64,000 bases of DNA from an uncultured Oscillospiraceae bacterium (GTDB lineage: Bacteria; Bacillota; Clostridia; Oscillospirales; Acutalibacteraceae): contig UQDO01000003.1 in the NCBI GenBank assembly GCA_900539855.1, forward strand, positions 1 to 64,000, given 5' to 3'. Both the position numbers and the translations under genes were made by a program. Positions 34,721 through 43,209 of this stretch are shown here, one piece after another (position 1 is the stretch's first letter; each line of letters opens with the position of its first letter). Under the pieces are notes generated by a model. That model made no database searches. It was not told the origin of the DNA and saw only the letters and a program-made list of their open reading frames with translations.

Positions 34721-35752
34721 TTGATCACAGAAAGACTTAATGTTTCGGATATTGAGCGCGATAAAATTAATATCGACCGCGCAGCCGAAATACTTAAAAA
34801 CGGCGGTATTGTTGCGATCCCTACCGAAACCGTTTACGGATTGGCAGCCGATGCATATAATATCGACGCGGTAAAAAGAATATTTGAGGCAAAGGGTCGT
34901 CCTCAGGACAATCCGCTGATAATTCATGTGTCGGACATGGAAATGCTGTCCGAGGTCACGGGAAATGTGCCTGCCAAGGCGCTCGAATGTGCAGAGGCGT
35001 TTTGGCCCGGACCGTTTACGATGGTTCTGCCGAGGGGTGAACGCATACCTGCCGCCGTAAGTGCCGGACTTGACACGGTTGCGGTCAGGATGCCTTCAAA
35101 CGAAGTGGCACACGAAATAATAAAGCGGAGCGGTCTGCCGCTTGCGGCACCGTCGGCAAACCTTTCCGGATCGCCCAGTCCCACAACGGCTGAGCATGTG
35201 CTGCTCGATCTTGACGGCAGAATAGACGCCGTAGTGGTGTCGGGAAGAGCAGATGTAGGTGTGGAATCAACCGTTGTAACGCTTTGCACCGATCCGCCGA
35301 GGCTCTTAAGACCCGGCGGTATAACGCTTGAACAGCTAAAGAAGGTTCTGCCCGATATAGTTGTGGACAAAGCGGTGCTGTCGGCTCCCGAGGAGGGCAA
35401 GCCGGTCGCATCACCCGGTATGAAATACAAGCATTATTCGCCGAAAGCAAAGGTGGTCATACTTGACGGCGACCTTGACAGCTTTGTAAATTATGTTGAG
35501 TCCAGAAAATGCGAGGGTGAATTTGCTCTCTGCTTTGAGGGCGAGGAAAAAAGGCTCACTATCCCGACCGTGTCGTTCGGAAAAATGGACAGTGACGAGT
35601 CACAGGCAGCGGTGCTCTTTGATGCGCTGCGTGAGCTTGACAAAAAGGGCTGCAGGCTTTGCTATGCAAGGATGCCGAGAAAGAGCGGAGTAGGTCTTGC
35701 GGTCTACAACCGGCTTATCCGCGCTGCGGCGTTTGAGGTCATAAAGCTATGA
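34721..35752 (+). CDS. threonylcarbamoyl-AMP synthase (Sua5 type)
   Basis: Makes TC-AMP from threonine, bicarbonate and ATP for the tRNA t6A37 modification. 343 aa: YrdC domain (about 12-205, with PTETVYGLAADA, KGRPQDNPLIIHV and SAPSANLSGSPSPT motifs), a linker with GMKYKHYSPKA, and a C-terminal Sua5 domain, so it is the two-domain Sua5/YwlC form. I choose TTG 34721 behind GAGG; the longer frame would overlap prfA. It overlaps coaE by four nt. Confidence 0.94.
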   Translation: MITERLNVSDIERDKINIDRAAEILKNGGIVAIPTETVYGLAADAYNIDAVKRIFEAKGRPQDNPLIIHVSDMEMLSEVTGNVPAKALECAEAFWPGPFTMVLPRGERIPAAVSAGLDTVAVRMPSNEVAHEIIKRSGLPLAAPSANLSGSPSPTTAEHVLLDLDGRIDAVVVSGRADVGVESTVVTLCTDPPRLLRPGGITLEQLKKVLPDIVVDKAVLSAPEEGKPVASPGMKYKHYSPKAKVVILDGDLDSFVNYVESRKCEGEFALCFEGEEKRLTIPTVSFGKMDSDESQAAVLFDALRELDKKGCRLCYARMPRKSGVGLAVYNRLIRAAAFEVIKL

Positions 35753-36339
35753 AGATAATCGGGCTTACTGGACCTACCGGAAGTGGTAAATCGACCGTTT
35801 CAAGGCAAGCCGGGGCTTTGGGCTTTACGGTGCTTGACTGTGATGTGATAGCCCACTGGGTTACGGGCAAGGACGTGGACGCCATTGCCGCCCTTAAAAA
35901 GGAATTCGGCAACATCACAGCACCGGACGGCAGCATCGACCGAAAAAAACTGGCGGCAAAAGCATTTTCGTCTGATGAAGCTACCGAAAAGCTGAACCGT
36001 ACCGTGCTGCCCTTTATCGTTAGAGCAGTGGAGCGCGAGATAGATGCCGCAAAAAGTGCCGGCGCGAAGGCAGTGCTGCTCGACGCACCGACCCTTTACG
36101 AAAGTGGTCTCTACCTTGAATGTGACGCTGTAGTGGCGGTGCTTTCTGACGCCGATTCGAGAAAGCAGCGCATAATTGAGCGTGACGGTCTGACCCTGAT
36201 AGAAGCGGAACGCAGAATGTCGGCAGGAAAGCCTGACAGCTACTACAAAGACAAAACAAAGCATATTATTTACAATAACGGCGACTTGGCAGGACTGCGG
36301 CAGTCTGCCGCGGCGCTGCTTGCGGAGTTGCTCAGATAA
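35749..36339 (+). CDS. coaE: dephospho-CoA kinase
   Basis: Last step of coenzyme A synthesis: phosphorylates dephospho-CoA. 196 aa. P-loop GPTGSGKST at about 8-16, LDCDVIAHWV for substrate binding, and DAPTLYESGL near 102. Start codon overlaps the upstream stop (ATGA). Grouping with tsaC/sua5 and a lytic transglycosylase gives a housekeeping operon. Confidence 0.95.
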   Translation: MKIIGLTGPTGSGKSTVSRQAGALGFTVLDCDVIAHWVTGKDVDAIAALKKEFGNITAPDGSIDRKKLAAKAFSSDEATEKLNRTVLPFIVRAVEREIDAAKSAGAKAVLLDAPTLYESGLYLECDAVVAVLSDADSRKQRIIERDGLTLIEAERRMSAGKPDSYYKDKTKHIIYNNGDLAGLRQSAAALLAELLR

Positions 36340-36363
36340 AATACCTAAAAAGGAGGATACGGC

Positions 36364-36915
36364 ATGCGCACGGCAAAAAGAGTTTTCAGGCTTACGGTAT
36401 GTGCGGTAATGCTTATTATCCTCGCGGTATGGGGCTATAATGCGGCGCTAAGGTATCTTTATCCGATGCGCTTTTCGACTGCCGTCCAAAAATACAGCTC
36501 TATGTACGGCGTGGAGAAGGAACTTGTGTATGCCGTGATAAAATGCGAGAGCAATTTCAAGGTCGATGCAAGCTCGTATGCCGGGGCAAAAGGGCTTATG
36601 CAGCTTACCGAGGAGACTTTCAACGATGTCGGCGCCATGCTGGGAGAAAAGGATATACCCGATTTTGAAAGCAGCGGTACCGATGCCGAAATAAATATAA
36701 AATACGGGACAAAATATTTATCGTATCTGCTCGGCGTTTTTGACGGAGACAAGACTGCCGCAATAGCTGCATACAATGCCGGGATGGGCAACGTCAAGAA
36801 ATGGATCGGTGAAAAGGACTCATTGCAGTATACAGAGATCCGCTTTAATGAGACCTCGGGATATGTCCGCAAGGTTCAGCGGGCGGAGAGTATTTATAAA
36901 AAATTATATAGCTGA
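36364..36915 (+). CDS. membrane-anchored lytic transglycosylase (SLT domain)
   Basis: Cleaves the glycan strands of peptidoglycan. 183 aa: an N-terminal membrane anchor (about 8-28) and a soluble SLT/GH23 domain with catalytic glutamate E62 in KCESNFK, the SYAGAKGLMQLTEET motif and AAYNAGMGNVKKW near the C-terminus. Strong GGAGG site. Follows coaE by 24 nt, as in many Firmicutes. Confidence 0.94.
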   Translation: MRTAKRVFRLTVCAVMLIILAVWGYNAALRYLYPMRFSTAVQKYSSMYGVEKELVYAVIKCESNFKVDASSYAGAKGLMQLTEETFNDVGAMLGEKDIPDFESSGTDAEINIKYGTKYLSYLLGVFDGDKTAAIAAYNAGMGNVKKWIGEKDSLQYTEIRFNETSGYVRKVQRAESIYKKLYS

Positions 36916-36929
36916 AGGGAGCATTTATT

Positions 36930-38315
36930 ATGTCAGATGTAAAGGAAATGAAGGACAGGCTGTTTTTGAAAAGGAAGAACGGGCTGTCAGGGGCAGATAA
37001 CGAAGCTGTTCAAAGCTTCACCGACGGCTACAAGGAGTTCCTTGGCGCCGCCAAGACCGAGCGCCTTGCTGTAAAAGAAGCGGTAAAGCTTGCAAAGGAG
37101 CACGGATTTACCGAGTTTGACCCGAAAGCAAAATATGCCGCCGGTGACAGGGTATATCTCAACAACCGCGAAAAATCGCTTGCACTTGCGGTCATAGGCA
37201 CAGAGCCGGTCGAGAACGGCACGAGGATAGCCGCCGCCCACATTGATTCACCGAGGCTTGATTTAAAGCCCAATCCGCTTTACGAGGATAATGAGCTTGC
37301 TCTTTTCAAAACTCATTATTACGGCGGAATAAAGAAATATCAGTGGACTACGGTGCCGCTGGCACTGCACGGTGTGTTCTGCAAGAAGGACGGCACAACT
37401 ATAGAGGTTTCAATAGGTGAAGAACCAGACGAGCCGTGCTTTGTCGTGACCGACCTTTTGCCGCATCTGGCACAGGATCAGTACAAGCGCCCGACCGGCG
37501 AGCTGATACGCGGCGAGGAGCTAAATGTGCTCATAGGCAGCAGACCGTTCTGCGACGACGAGAGCAGCGAGCTTGTAAAGCTCAACATTCTTGATATACT
37601 TTACAAAAAATACGGTGTTACCGAGGAGGACTTCTTGTCTGCTGAGCTTGAGTGCGTTCCGGCAGGCAAGCCGCGCGATATAGGTTTTGACCGTTCGATG
37701 ATAGGTTCATACGGTCATGACGACCGCGTATGCGCCTATCCCTGCCTTATGGCTGCGCTTGACTCGGTATCTCCGAAATATACCACGGTTGCGATACTTG
37801 CCGATAAAGAGGAGACCGGCTCCGACGGCAACACCGGTATGAATTCTGCGTTTTTACGTCATTTTATCGGATACCTTGCCGATATGCAGGGCGGATGTGC
37901 GGCACTGGCACTTGAAAATTCAAAGTGCCTTTCAGCCGATGTCAACGCGGCGTTTGACCCTACCTTCCCCGATGTCATGGAAAAGCGCAATGCCTGTATG
38001 CTCAACTACGGAGCGGTCATAACCAAATATACGGGTGCGCGCGGCAAGGGCGGCACATCAGATGCGTCGGCTGAGTTTGTGGCGTGGATAAGGAATATCC
38101 TTGACAAAAACAATGTTGTGTGGCAGACAGGCGAGCTCGGCAAGGTCGATCTCGGCGGCGGCGGTACCGTGGCAATGTATATTGCAAACCTCGGAGTCGA
38201 TGTCGTTGACCTCGGCGTTCCGGTGCTGTCGATGCATGCACCGTTTGAGGTTGTCGCGAAGTTTGACGTTTACATGACCTATCTTGCGGTCAAGGCTCTT
38301 TTTGAAGCAGAATAA
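36930..38315 (+). CDS. M18 family zinc aminopeptidase
   Basis: Cytoplasmic metallo-aminopeptidase. 461 aa, typical for M18. Zinc-site motifs: AAAHIDSPRLDLKP near 91-104, SYGHDDRVCAYP near 255, and LADKEETGSDG near 290, with a C-terminal HAPFEVVAKFD. Starts 14 nt after the transglycosylase gene and ends before a strong terminator. Confidence 0.95.
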   Translation: MSDVKEMKDRLFLKRKNGLSGADNEAVQSFTDGYKEFLGAAKTERLAVKEAVKLAKEHGFTEFDPKAKYAAGDRVYLNNREKSLALAVIGTEPVENGTRIAAAHIDSPRLDLKPNPLYEDNELALFKTHYYGGIKKYQWTTVPLALHGVFCKKDGTTIEVSIGEEPDEPCFVVTDLLPHLAQDQYKRPTGELIRGEELNVLIGSRPFCDDESSELVKLNILDILYKKYGVTEEDFLSAELECVPAGKPRDIGFDRSMIGSYGHDDRVCAYPCLMAALDSVSPKYTTVAILADKEETGSDGNTGMNSAFLRHFIGYLADMQGGCAALALENSKCLSADVNAAFDPTFPDVMEKRNACMLNYGAVITKYTGARGKGGTSDASAEFVAWIRNILDKNNVVWQTGELGKVDLGGGGTVAMYIANLGVDVVDLGVPVLSMHAPFEVVAKFDVYMTYLAVKALFEAE

Positions 38316-38322
38316 AAATAGT

Positions 38323-38353
38323 ATGCGGCTCCGGCAATGACGTCGGAGCCGCA
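38323..38353 (+). terminator. terminator after the M18 peptidase gene
   Basis: Stem ATGCGGCTCCG / CGGAGCCGCA around 38322-38353, followed by a weak T-containing stretch. Confidence 0.65.
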
Positions 38354-38477
38354 AATCTTTCAGGATTCCCGACGGAAATTTACAAATATTTGATTTGACA
38401 GACCGTTATAATTGTAGTATCATTATCTTGTGTAAGGTCGGCGTTTCGCTGTGCCAATCGAGCCGGGGGTGAGCGTC

Positions 38478-39335
38478 TTGAGAAAAGACGGTATAAGAGT
38501 TAAAAGCGATGACGTTGAATATGCGGTCGTTCCGCACATTATGGTGGAACGCAGCGATTCTATGAATATGGTAGAGCTTGACATACCGCTTGAGCCGATA
38601 CAGAACTATCTGAATGCAAAGCGCAGGGAAGGTATAAAACTAAGTCACCTTGTAGTTATTATAGCTGCGTATGTACGCATGCTTGGGGAGTTTCCGTATC
38701 TAAACAGGTTTGTTGTCAATAAACGCATATATGCACGCAACGAATTTACGGTCGCTATGGTTGTGCTGAAAAGCGGGAAAATGGATAACGGCACAATGTC
38801 AAAGGTCAACCTTGACCCTAATGATACCATCTTTGAGGTAAACGAAAAGGTGATGTCGTATATCAATAAAAACAAAAACGGTGAGGAAGATAATAAGACC
38901 GATAAGCTGGCGAAGGGTCTGCTCAGCGTTCCGGGGCTGCTTCGTGTCGGCGTAAACGTTCTCAAATGGATGGATAAGCACAACCTTCTGCCGCGTTCGA
39001 TAATTGAGGCAAGTCCCTTCCACACAAGCCTTACGATATCCAATCTCGCAAGCATTAGAACAAACCATATTTTTCATCATACATATAATTTCGGCACTAC
39101 GAGTGTGTTTGTAGCTATCGGAAATTCGCGCGAGGTGCCGAAGCGCGACAAAAACGGTGAGATATATTTTGAAAAATGTATGCCGTTCGGTGTCGTTATG
39201 GATGAGCGAATCTGCTCGGGAAGTTATTTTGCAATGGCGTTCCGCAAGTTCAGTAAATATCTGAACGATCCGTCGCTGCTTGAGGTGCCGCCCGATCCTG
39301 ATAAAGTAATAAAGGAAACACCGTATATAAAATAA
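38478..39335 (+). CDS. E2-like (2-oxoacid dehydrogenase acyltransferase fold) protein, catalytic motif degenerate
   Basis: 285 aa with the chloramphenicol-acetyltransferase/E2 fold but no lipoyl or E3-binding domain: DIPLEPIQNYLNAKRREGIKLSHL, then IIAAYVRMLGEFPYLNRF, is the family core, and SLTISNLASI lies near 200. The active-site HxxxDG of true E2 proteins is replaced by MDERICSG, so the usual His and Asp are gone. Such standalone E2-like proteins are common in clostridia and of unknown role. I prefer the TTG at 38478, seven nt after GGGGGT; GTG 38451 is an alternative. No E1, E3 or lipoylation genes nearby. Confidence 0.8.
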   Translation: MRKDGIRVKSDDVEYAVVPHIMVERSDSMNMVELDIPLEPIQNYLNAKRREGIKLSHLVVIIAAYVRMLGEFPYLNRFVVNKRIYARNEFTVAMVVLKSGKMDNGTMSKVNLDPNDTIFEVNEKVMSYINKNKNGEEDNKTDKLAKGLLSVPGLLRVGVNVLKWMDKHNLLPRSIIEASPFHTSLTISNLASIRTNHIFHHTYNFGTTSVFVAIGNSREVPKRDKNGEIYFEKCMPFGVVMDERICSGSYFAMAFRKFSKYLNDPSLLEVPPDPDKVIKETPYIK

Positions 39336-39352
39336 ATTGTGACAGCGATAAG

Positions 39353-39383
39353 GCGGCAGGAGCTACGCTCCTGCCGCTTTTTT
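39353..39383 (+). terminator. terminator of the E2-like gene
   Basis: Perfect stem GCGGCAGGAGC / GCTCCTGCCGC with TAC loop, then six T. Shares the GGCAGGAGC core with the hairpins linked to the dispersed repeats. Confidence 0.9.
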
Positions 39384-39401
39384 ACACCAATGTTATATGA
39401 C

Positions 39402-39642
39402 GATAAATTTTAGTTTATCTGCATAAAGGCAGATGAATTTTTGGCGCCTCCCTTGCCTAAAGGGAGGTGGATTTGCCGAAGGCAAAGACGGAGGGATACA
39501 AAATAAAAACATAGCAAAAATCGCTGCAAATGCAACGTAATGTGTAAAAATCCCTCCACCAACCTATCGGTTGGTCCCCCTCCCTTTAGGCAAGGGAGGC
39601 AAGGGCTTACCGGTTTTTTAAACCTATAAACTAAAATTTATC
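39402..39642. repeat. AT-rich dispersed repeat, copy C, carrying a nested MITE
   Basis: Perfect 17-bp terminal inverted repeats: GATAAATTTTAGTTTAT (39402-39418) and its complement (39626-39642). The inside is mostly the separate MITE at 39446-39600. The AT-rich ends match copies at 10.2 and 42.8 kb. The region 39336-39749 between the convergent E2-like and VanS-like genes holds no gene. Confidence 0.85.
39446..39600. mobile_element. MITE-like element inside repeat C
   Basis: 155 bp with perfect 22-bp terminal inverted repeats (39446-39467 and 39579-39600; core CCTCCCTTGCCTAAAGGGAGG) that are themselves partly palindromic, plus an inner GGTGGATTTGCCGAAGGCAA and GACGGAGGGAT block. No coding capacity. 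Elements with this CCTCCCTT...GACGGAGGGAT pattern are widespread in gut clostridia (recollection). Confidence 0.8.
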
Positions 39643-39663
39643 GGTATTAATAAACGAATTAAA

Positions 39664-39689
39664 ACGGCAGGGGCTCAGTTCCCTGCCGT
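39664..39689. repeat. GGCAGG-type hairpin following repeat C
   Basis: ACGGCAGGG / CCCTGCCGT with a loop of about eight nt, 23 nt after the right repeat end. It may terminate the VanS-like gene. Confidence 0.65.
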
Positions 39690-39749
39690 ACAACTATAAA
39701 TTCAGTCTATCGTATAAACCGGAATGTATTATTGAACAACTAACATGTC

Positions 39750-40871
39750 TCAGATCTTCAGCGGTATGATCACCGTAAACATTACTGTTTCGTCATGGCT
39801 TTCAGCGGTGATGGTGCCGCCGTGCAGCTCGGTTATCTGTTTTGCAATTGCAAGTCCGAGACCTGCACCGCCTTTTGTGCCGCGCGCAGCGTCGGCTCTG
39901 AAAAACTGATCAAATATGCGGTTAAGCTTTTCTTTTGGTATCGTATTGCCCTGATTCTTAAAGCATATCACTGCGTTCTGCCCCTCTACTGACGCCGCTA
40001 TTTCAACAGCAGTGTCCGGAAAACTGTATATTACGGCATTACGCAGCAGGTTGTCGAATACCCGTTCCAGTTTGTCGGGATCGCAATTTATGGCTATGCT
40101 GTCAGGCGAATATATTTTACATTCAAGCCCCTTTTCCTTTAGCTGAGGTGAAAACTCGGAGCTTAGCTGCTGCAGCATACGGACGAGGTCAACGCGCTTG
40201 TACTCAAGCGTCACGGACGAAAGATTAAAGCGTGTTATTTCAAAAAATTCGTTTATAAGATCTTCAAGCCTCTCAGCCTTTGAAAGAGCAATGCCGAGAT
40301 ACTTTGCCTTCAGTTCTTCGGGCAGCTTGTCCTCGTCCTGCAAAAGATTCAGATAGCCGATGACCGACGAAAGCGGTGTCTTAAGGTCGTGCGCCAGATA
40401 CATTATGAGGTCGCTTTTTCTTTGCTCTGCCGCAGCTGCCGCTTTTGCGTCGTTGACTGCCTTTTCTCTTACCCGGTTCAGTTCACGCTCCGATTCTGAA
40501 AGCTCCTCAGGCAGTATTATCGGCTGATCGGGGTGCTCGGCAAGCTGGGCGGCGGCTCCTGTCATGCTGTCAAGGTATTTAAGCGGTTTTCTGAAGAACA
40601 GGCAGGTCATTATCACCCAGCACAGAATAAAGACGGCTATCATCAGCGCTATTATGTTTCGTGAAGCAAATGACACCAGCGTATAGATAACACTTGCGTA
40701 ATTCCAGCGTATGAGACTGCAGATGAACGCGCTCATACCGGTGAAGAGGACTATTCCTCCGGCTATAAAGGCAAGCGCCTCAAAATATCGTACTATCAGC
40801 TTTCTTGAAAGCCTGCTCCGTTCCGAAAAGGCGGTGCTTTTCCGTGTTGCATTATTCAATGGTATATCCAA
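39750..40871 (-). CDS. VanS-like sensor histidine kinase
   Basis: 373 aa membrane kinase: two membrane segments (about 32-54 and 70-92), a HAMP-like linker, the dimerisation domain with phospho-acceptor H161 in YLAHDLKTPLSSVIGYLNLL, and an HATPase domain with NLLRNAVIYS and GGAGLGLAIAKQI. The sequence is closest to the VanS type. No vanHAX or other resistance gene is adjacent, so the target is unknown. TTG start at 40871 overlaps the regulator by 20 nt; TTG 40859 is an alternative. Confidence 0.9.
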   Translation of the reverse strand: MDIPLNNATRKSTAFSERSRLSRKLIVRYFEALAFIAGGIVLFTGMSAFICSLIRWNYASVIYTLVSFASRNIIALMIAVFILCWVIMTCLFFRKPLKYLDSMTGAAAQLAEHPDQPIILPEELSESERELNRVREKAVNDAKAAAAAEQRKSDLIMYLAHDLKTPLSSVIGYLNLLQDEDKLPEELKAKYLGIALSKAERLEDLINEFFEITRFNLSSVTLEYKRVDLVRMLQQLSSEFSPQLKEKGLECKIYSPDSIAINCDPDKLERVFDNLLRNAVIYSFPDTAVEIAASVEGQNAVICFKNQGNTIPKEKLNRIFDQFFRADAARGTKGGAGLGLAIAKQITELHGGTITAESHDETVMFTVIIPLKI

Positions 40872-41541
40872 CTCCCCACACTGTTTTTATAAATTTCGGA
40901 GACCTTGCCGGTTCGTGCATCTTTTCTCTGAGTCTTGCTATGTGAGCCATGACGGTGTTGTTGCTGTTCATGTATTTTTCTTTCCACACCGCTTCAAACA
41001 GTTCCTCGGACGGTACCACCTTGCCTTTGCGCTCACAAAGGTACCAGAGTATCGAAAACTCTAACGGGGTAAGCTGCAGCTCATTTCCGTAAAGCACACA
41101 GCGATGGCTTTCCCTGTTTATTGTAAGACCCCTTATGTCATATTCCTGGGCTGTGGGCTGCTCGCCGGAATTGTATTTCCTGTAGCGGCGCAGCTGTGTT
41201 TTTATGCGCGCCACCACCTCCAACGGATTGAACGGCTTTGTTATGTAGTCATCGGCACCTATGGTAAGTCCCATGATTTTATCGCTGTCCGCTACTTTTG
41301 CGGTCAGCATTATGACCGGATAAAAGCTTGTTTCCCTGATCGTTTTAAGCAATGTAAATCCGTCGGTATCGGGCAGCATTACATCAAGCACGGCAAGATC
41401 AATCTTTCCATCCTTTATATAACATCCGGCGTCGGTTCCGTTATAGCACTTGAACACATTGTAGCCGTCGTTTTTAAGATACAGTTCCAAAAGATCGGCA
41501 ATTTCCTTTTCATCGTCAACTATCAGTATATTTTCGCTCAA
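40852..41541 (-). CDS. VanR-like response regulator (OmpR family)
   Basis: 229 aa: receiver domain with phospho-acceptor D53 (AVLDVMLPD), conserved K in ADDYITKPFNPLEVVARIK, and a winged-helix DNA-binding domain (LTPLEFSILWYLCERKGKVV, ending SNNTVMAHIARLREK). This is the VanR/OmpR group. Transcribed before its cognate kinase with overlap. It faces the divergent DUF421 gene, a possible target. Confidence 0.93.
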   Translation of the reverse strand: MSENILIVDDEKEIADLLELYLKNDGYNVFKCYNGTDAGCYIKDGKIDLAVLDVMLPDTDGFTLLKTIRETSFYPVIMLTAKVADSDKIMGLTIGADDYITKPFNPLEVVARIKTQLRRYRKYNSGEQPTAQEYDIRGLTINRESHRCVLYGNELQLTPLEFSILWYLCERKGKVVPSEELFEAVWKEKYMNSNNTVMAHIARLREKMHEPARSPKFIKTVWGVGYTIE

Positions 41542-41728
41542 ATCCTCACCTCATTTATCACGAAATATTATAAATCAGAACTACCGGTTAGTCAACCGAT
41601 GTAAGGATTTGTGAGAAAATCGTAAGAAACGGCAGACATTTTTAATGCGTTTTGGGGAATAATAAGGCAAACGAAAAGGCAGGCGTTGCTTTATTTTTAT
41701 AACCATCACAAGAACGGTCATTCTTTAT

Positions 41729-42370
41729 GTGCTTGTTATATTTGCCATAAGGATAATGGGAAAACGGCAGATAGGCGATATGCAGCCCGGGGAGCTTGTA
41801 ATAACCATTCTGATATCCGAAATAGCGGCTATACCGATACAGGATCTGAACCAGCCGGTCATGACCGGTGTTGTTGCGGTATTCACGCTTGTGTTTCTTG
41901 AGATAGCCGTGTCGGCAATCACCATGAAATGCCTGCCTCTGCGCAGGTTTTTCTACGGAGATTCGGCAATAATCATAAAGGACGGGGTTCTTGATCAGAA
42001 GAAACTGCGGTCATTGAGGGTGACGGGACCTGACCTGCTTGAAGTGCTGCGCGGACAGCAGATATTTGATATAAACGACGTGGCATATGCAATACTTGAA
42101 ACCAACGGAAACCTCAGCGTCATGCTGAAAAGCGGTGCCCAGAACGTTACTGTAGACGATCTCAACGGGAGGCCGTCGGATAGCCGTATGCCCTGTCTTG
42201 TCATAAGTGACGGCAGATTTATAAAGGACTCGCTGTCAATTTGCAAGGTGACAAAGGACGAGATAGAAAGCAAGCTGCGCTCGGAAAAGATAAAGCTCAA
42301 GGATGTTTTTATAATGACCTGCGACAGTGAAAGGAATTATAATATCATAAAAAAGGAAACCGACAGATGA
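41729..42370 (+). CDS. DUF421 (YetF-type) membrane protein
   Basis: 213 aa from a GTG start: membrane segments in the first 80 residues with the family core FAIRIMGKRQIGDMQPGELVITILISE, then two cytoplasmic DUF421 subdomains (IIKDGVLDQKKLRSLRVT; the usual later DGR motif SDGRFIKDSL). Function unclear; some members are sporulation- or stress-related. The frame is open upstream to 41666 and the first membrane helix seems to begin before the GTG (ITITRTVILY), but no ATG/GTG/TTG exists there, so a rare start such as ATT 41693 is possible. Followed by DUF4363 with overlap. Confidence 0.88.
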   Translation: MLVIFAIRIMGKRQIGDMQPGELVITILISEIAAIPIQDLNQPVMTGVVAVFTLVFLEIAVSAITMKCLPLRRFFYGDSAIIIKDGVLDQKKLRSLRVTGPDLLEVLRGQQIFDINDVAYAILETNGNLSVMLKSGAQNVTVDDLNGRPSDSRMPCLVISDGRFIKDSLSICKVTKDEIESKLRSEKIKLKDVFIMTCDSERNYNIIKKETDR

Positions 42371-42741
42371 AACGACTTTTTACGGCAGCAGTGCTGATGA
42401 TCATAGCAATATCGGTCTGCATAGGCGAGTGCGTATTCATGAAGCGCACATTTGGCAGTATTAATAATGACATAGATGTCATACAGCGGCGCTACGATGA
42501 AAACGATCCGGCGGCAGAAGCTGCAATAAAAGAACTCAGCGACCACTGGAACAAATATGCAAAGGCCCTGTCATTGTTTATAAATCACGAAAGCATTGAC
42601 AGCATTTCGGGCGTTTTAGCAACGCTGCCCGTTGATTACAGGTTGGATGAGCACAGGTTCAGATCATCTGTGGAAACACTGAGATTTATGCTGCGCGAGC
42701 TTTACGACACCGAAAAGGTCAGCACCGACGGTTTGTTTTAA
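42367..42741 (+). CDS. DUF4363 family protein
   Basis: 124 aa: one N-terminal membrane segment (5-24) and an extracytoplasmic helical region containing DHWNKYAKALSLFINHESID, the family hallmark. It is typically encoded right after a DUF421 gene in clostridia, as here (four-nt overlap). Function unknown; the pairing suggests a joint envelope role. Confidence 0.9.
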   Translation: MKRLFTAAVLMIIAISVCIGECVFMKRTFGSINNDIDVIQRRYDENDPAAEAAIKELSDHWNKYAKALSLFINHESIDSISGVLATLPVDYRLDEHRFRSSVETLRFMLRELYDTEKVSTDGLF

Positions 42742-42794
42742 AGTCCTGAAGTGTATTGACGGCAAAATCACCGTTTTATTAGGAGCTGCAAAAG

Positions 42795-42912
42795 GATAAA
42801 TTTTAGTTTATCTGCGTAAGAAACCGAAAATCTAATTGTGCATTTGTAGGGAACGACCTATGTCTATCAATTAATTATACGAATACCATTCACCTATAAA
42901 TTAAAATTTACC
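42795..42912. repeat. AT-rich dispersed repeat, copy D
   Basis: GATAAATTTTAGTTTAT at 42795-42811 pairs with a right end at 42896-42912 with two mismatches. The interior (TGTAGGGAACGACCTATGTCTATCAA region) resembles the sequence before copy A at 2.6 kb. Lies between convergent DUF4363 and S1-domain genes; the whole 617-nt interval 42742-43358 holds no credible gene. Confidence 0.8.
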
Positions 42913-42932
42913 GCTTCATGGGTATAAAAAAC

Positions 42933-43209
42933 GGCAGGAGCTGTGCTCCTGCCACAGTTTGTCGATAAACCTCAAAGTCTACTCTTTCGTCGGTTATGCT
43001 GCATTTTCTGTTTTTCCGCTGACATGCGCGGCGGAAAAACACCTTGTAAGCGAAAAACCGCAGAATATAGCGGTTTTTCAAGGACACTGGGGTGGTATTG
43101 GCGGGGATAGAGCGCAGTCCGAAAATCTTTGATTTTCGAGCGAGCGGCATTCCCGTCCAAAAGCGTGTCGACTTTTTCGACACGCTCCGGCAGGAGCTGT
43201 GCTCCTGCC
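42933..43209. repeat. hairpin chain bracketed by a 21-nt direct repeat
   Basis: The hairpin GGCAGGAGC-TGT-GCTCCTGCC occurs identically at 42933-42953 and 43189-43209. Between them are four more near-perfect hairpins: 43009-43041 (11-bp), 43052-43079 (GAAAAACCGC stem, 10-bp), 43120-43138 (CGAAAATC stem, 8-bp) and 43162-43186 (AGCGTGTCGA stem, 10-bp). Six-frame reading gives no recognisable protein. Could be a repeat element or a structured RNA; undecided. Confidence 0.6.

Noticed and set aside
39750..41541. Vancomycin resistance locus
   Set aside because: Only VanRS-like regulators are present; no ligase, dehydrogenase or dipeptidase genes are in the window.
42908..43183. 91-codon minus-strand open frame across the hairpin chain
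   Set aside because: It runs through several perfect hairpins and a repeated terminator-like hairpin, has no ribosome site and matches no fold; it looks like translation of a repeat.
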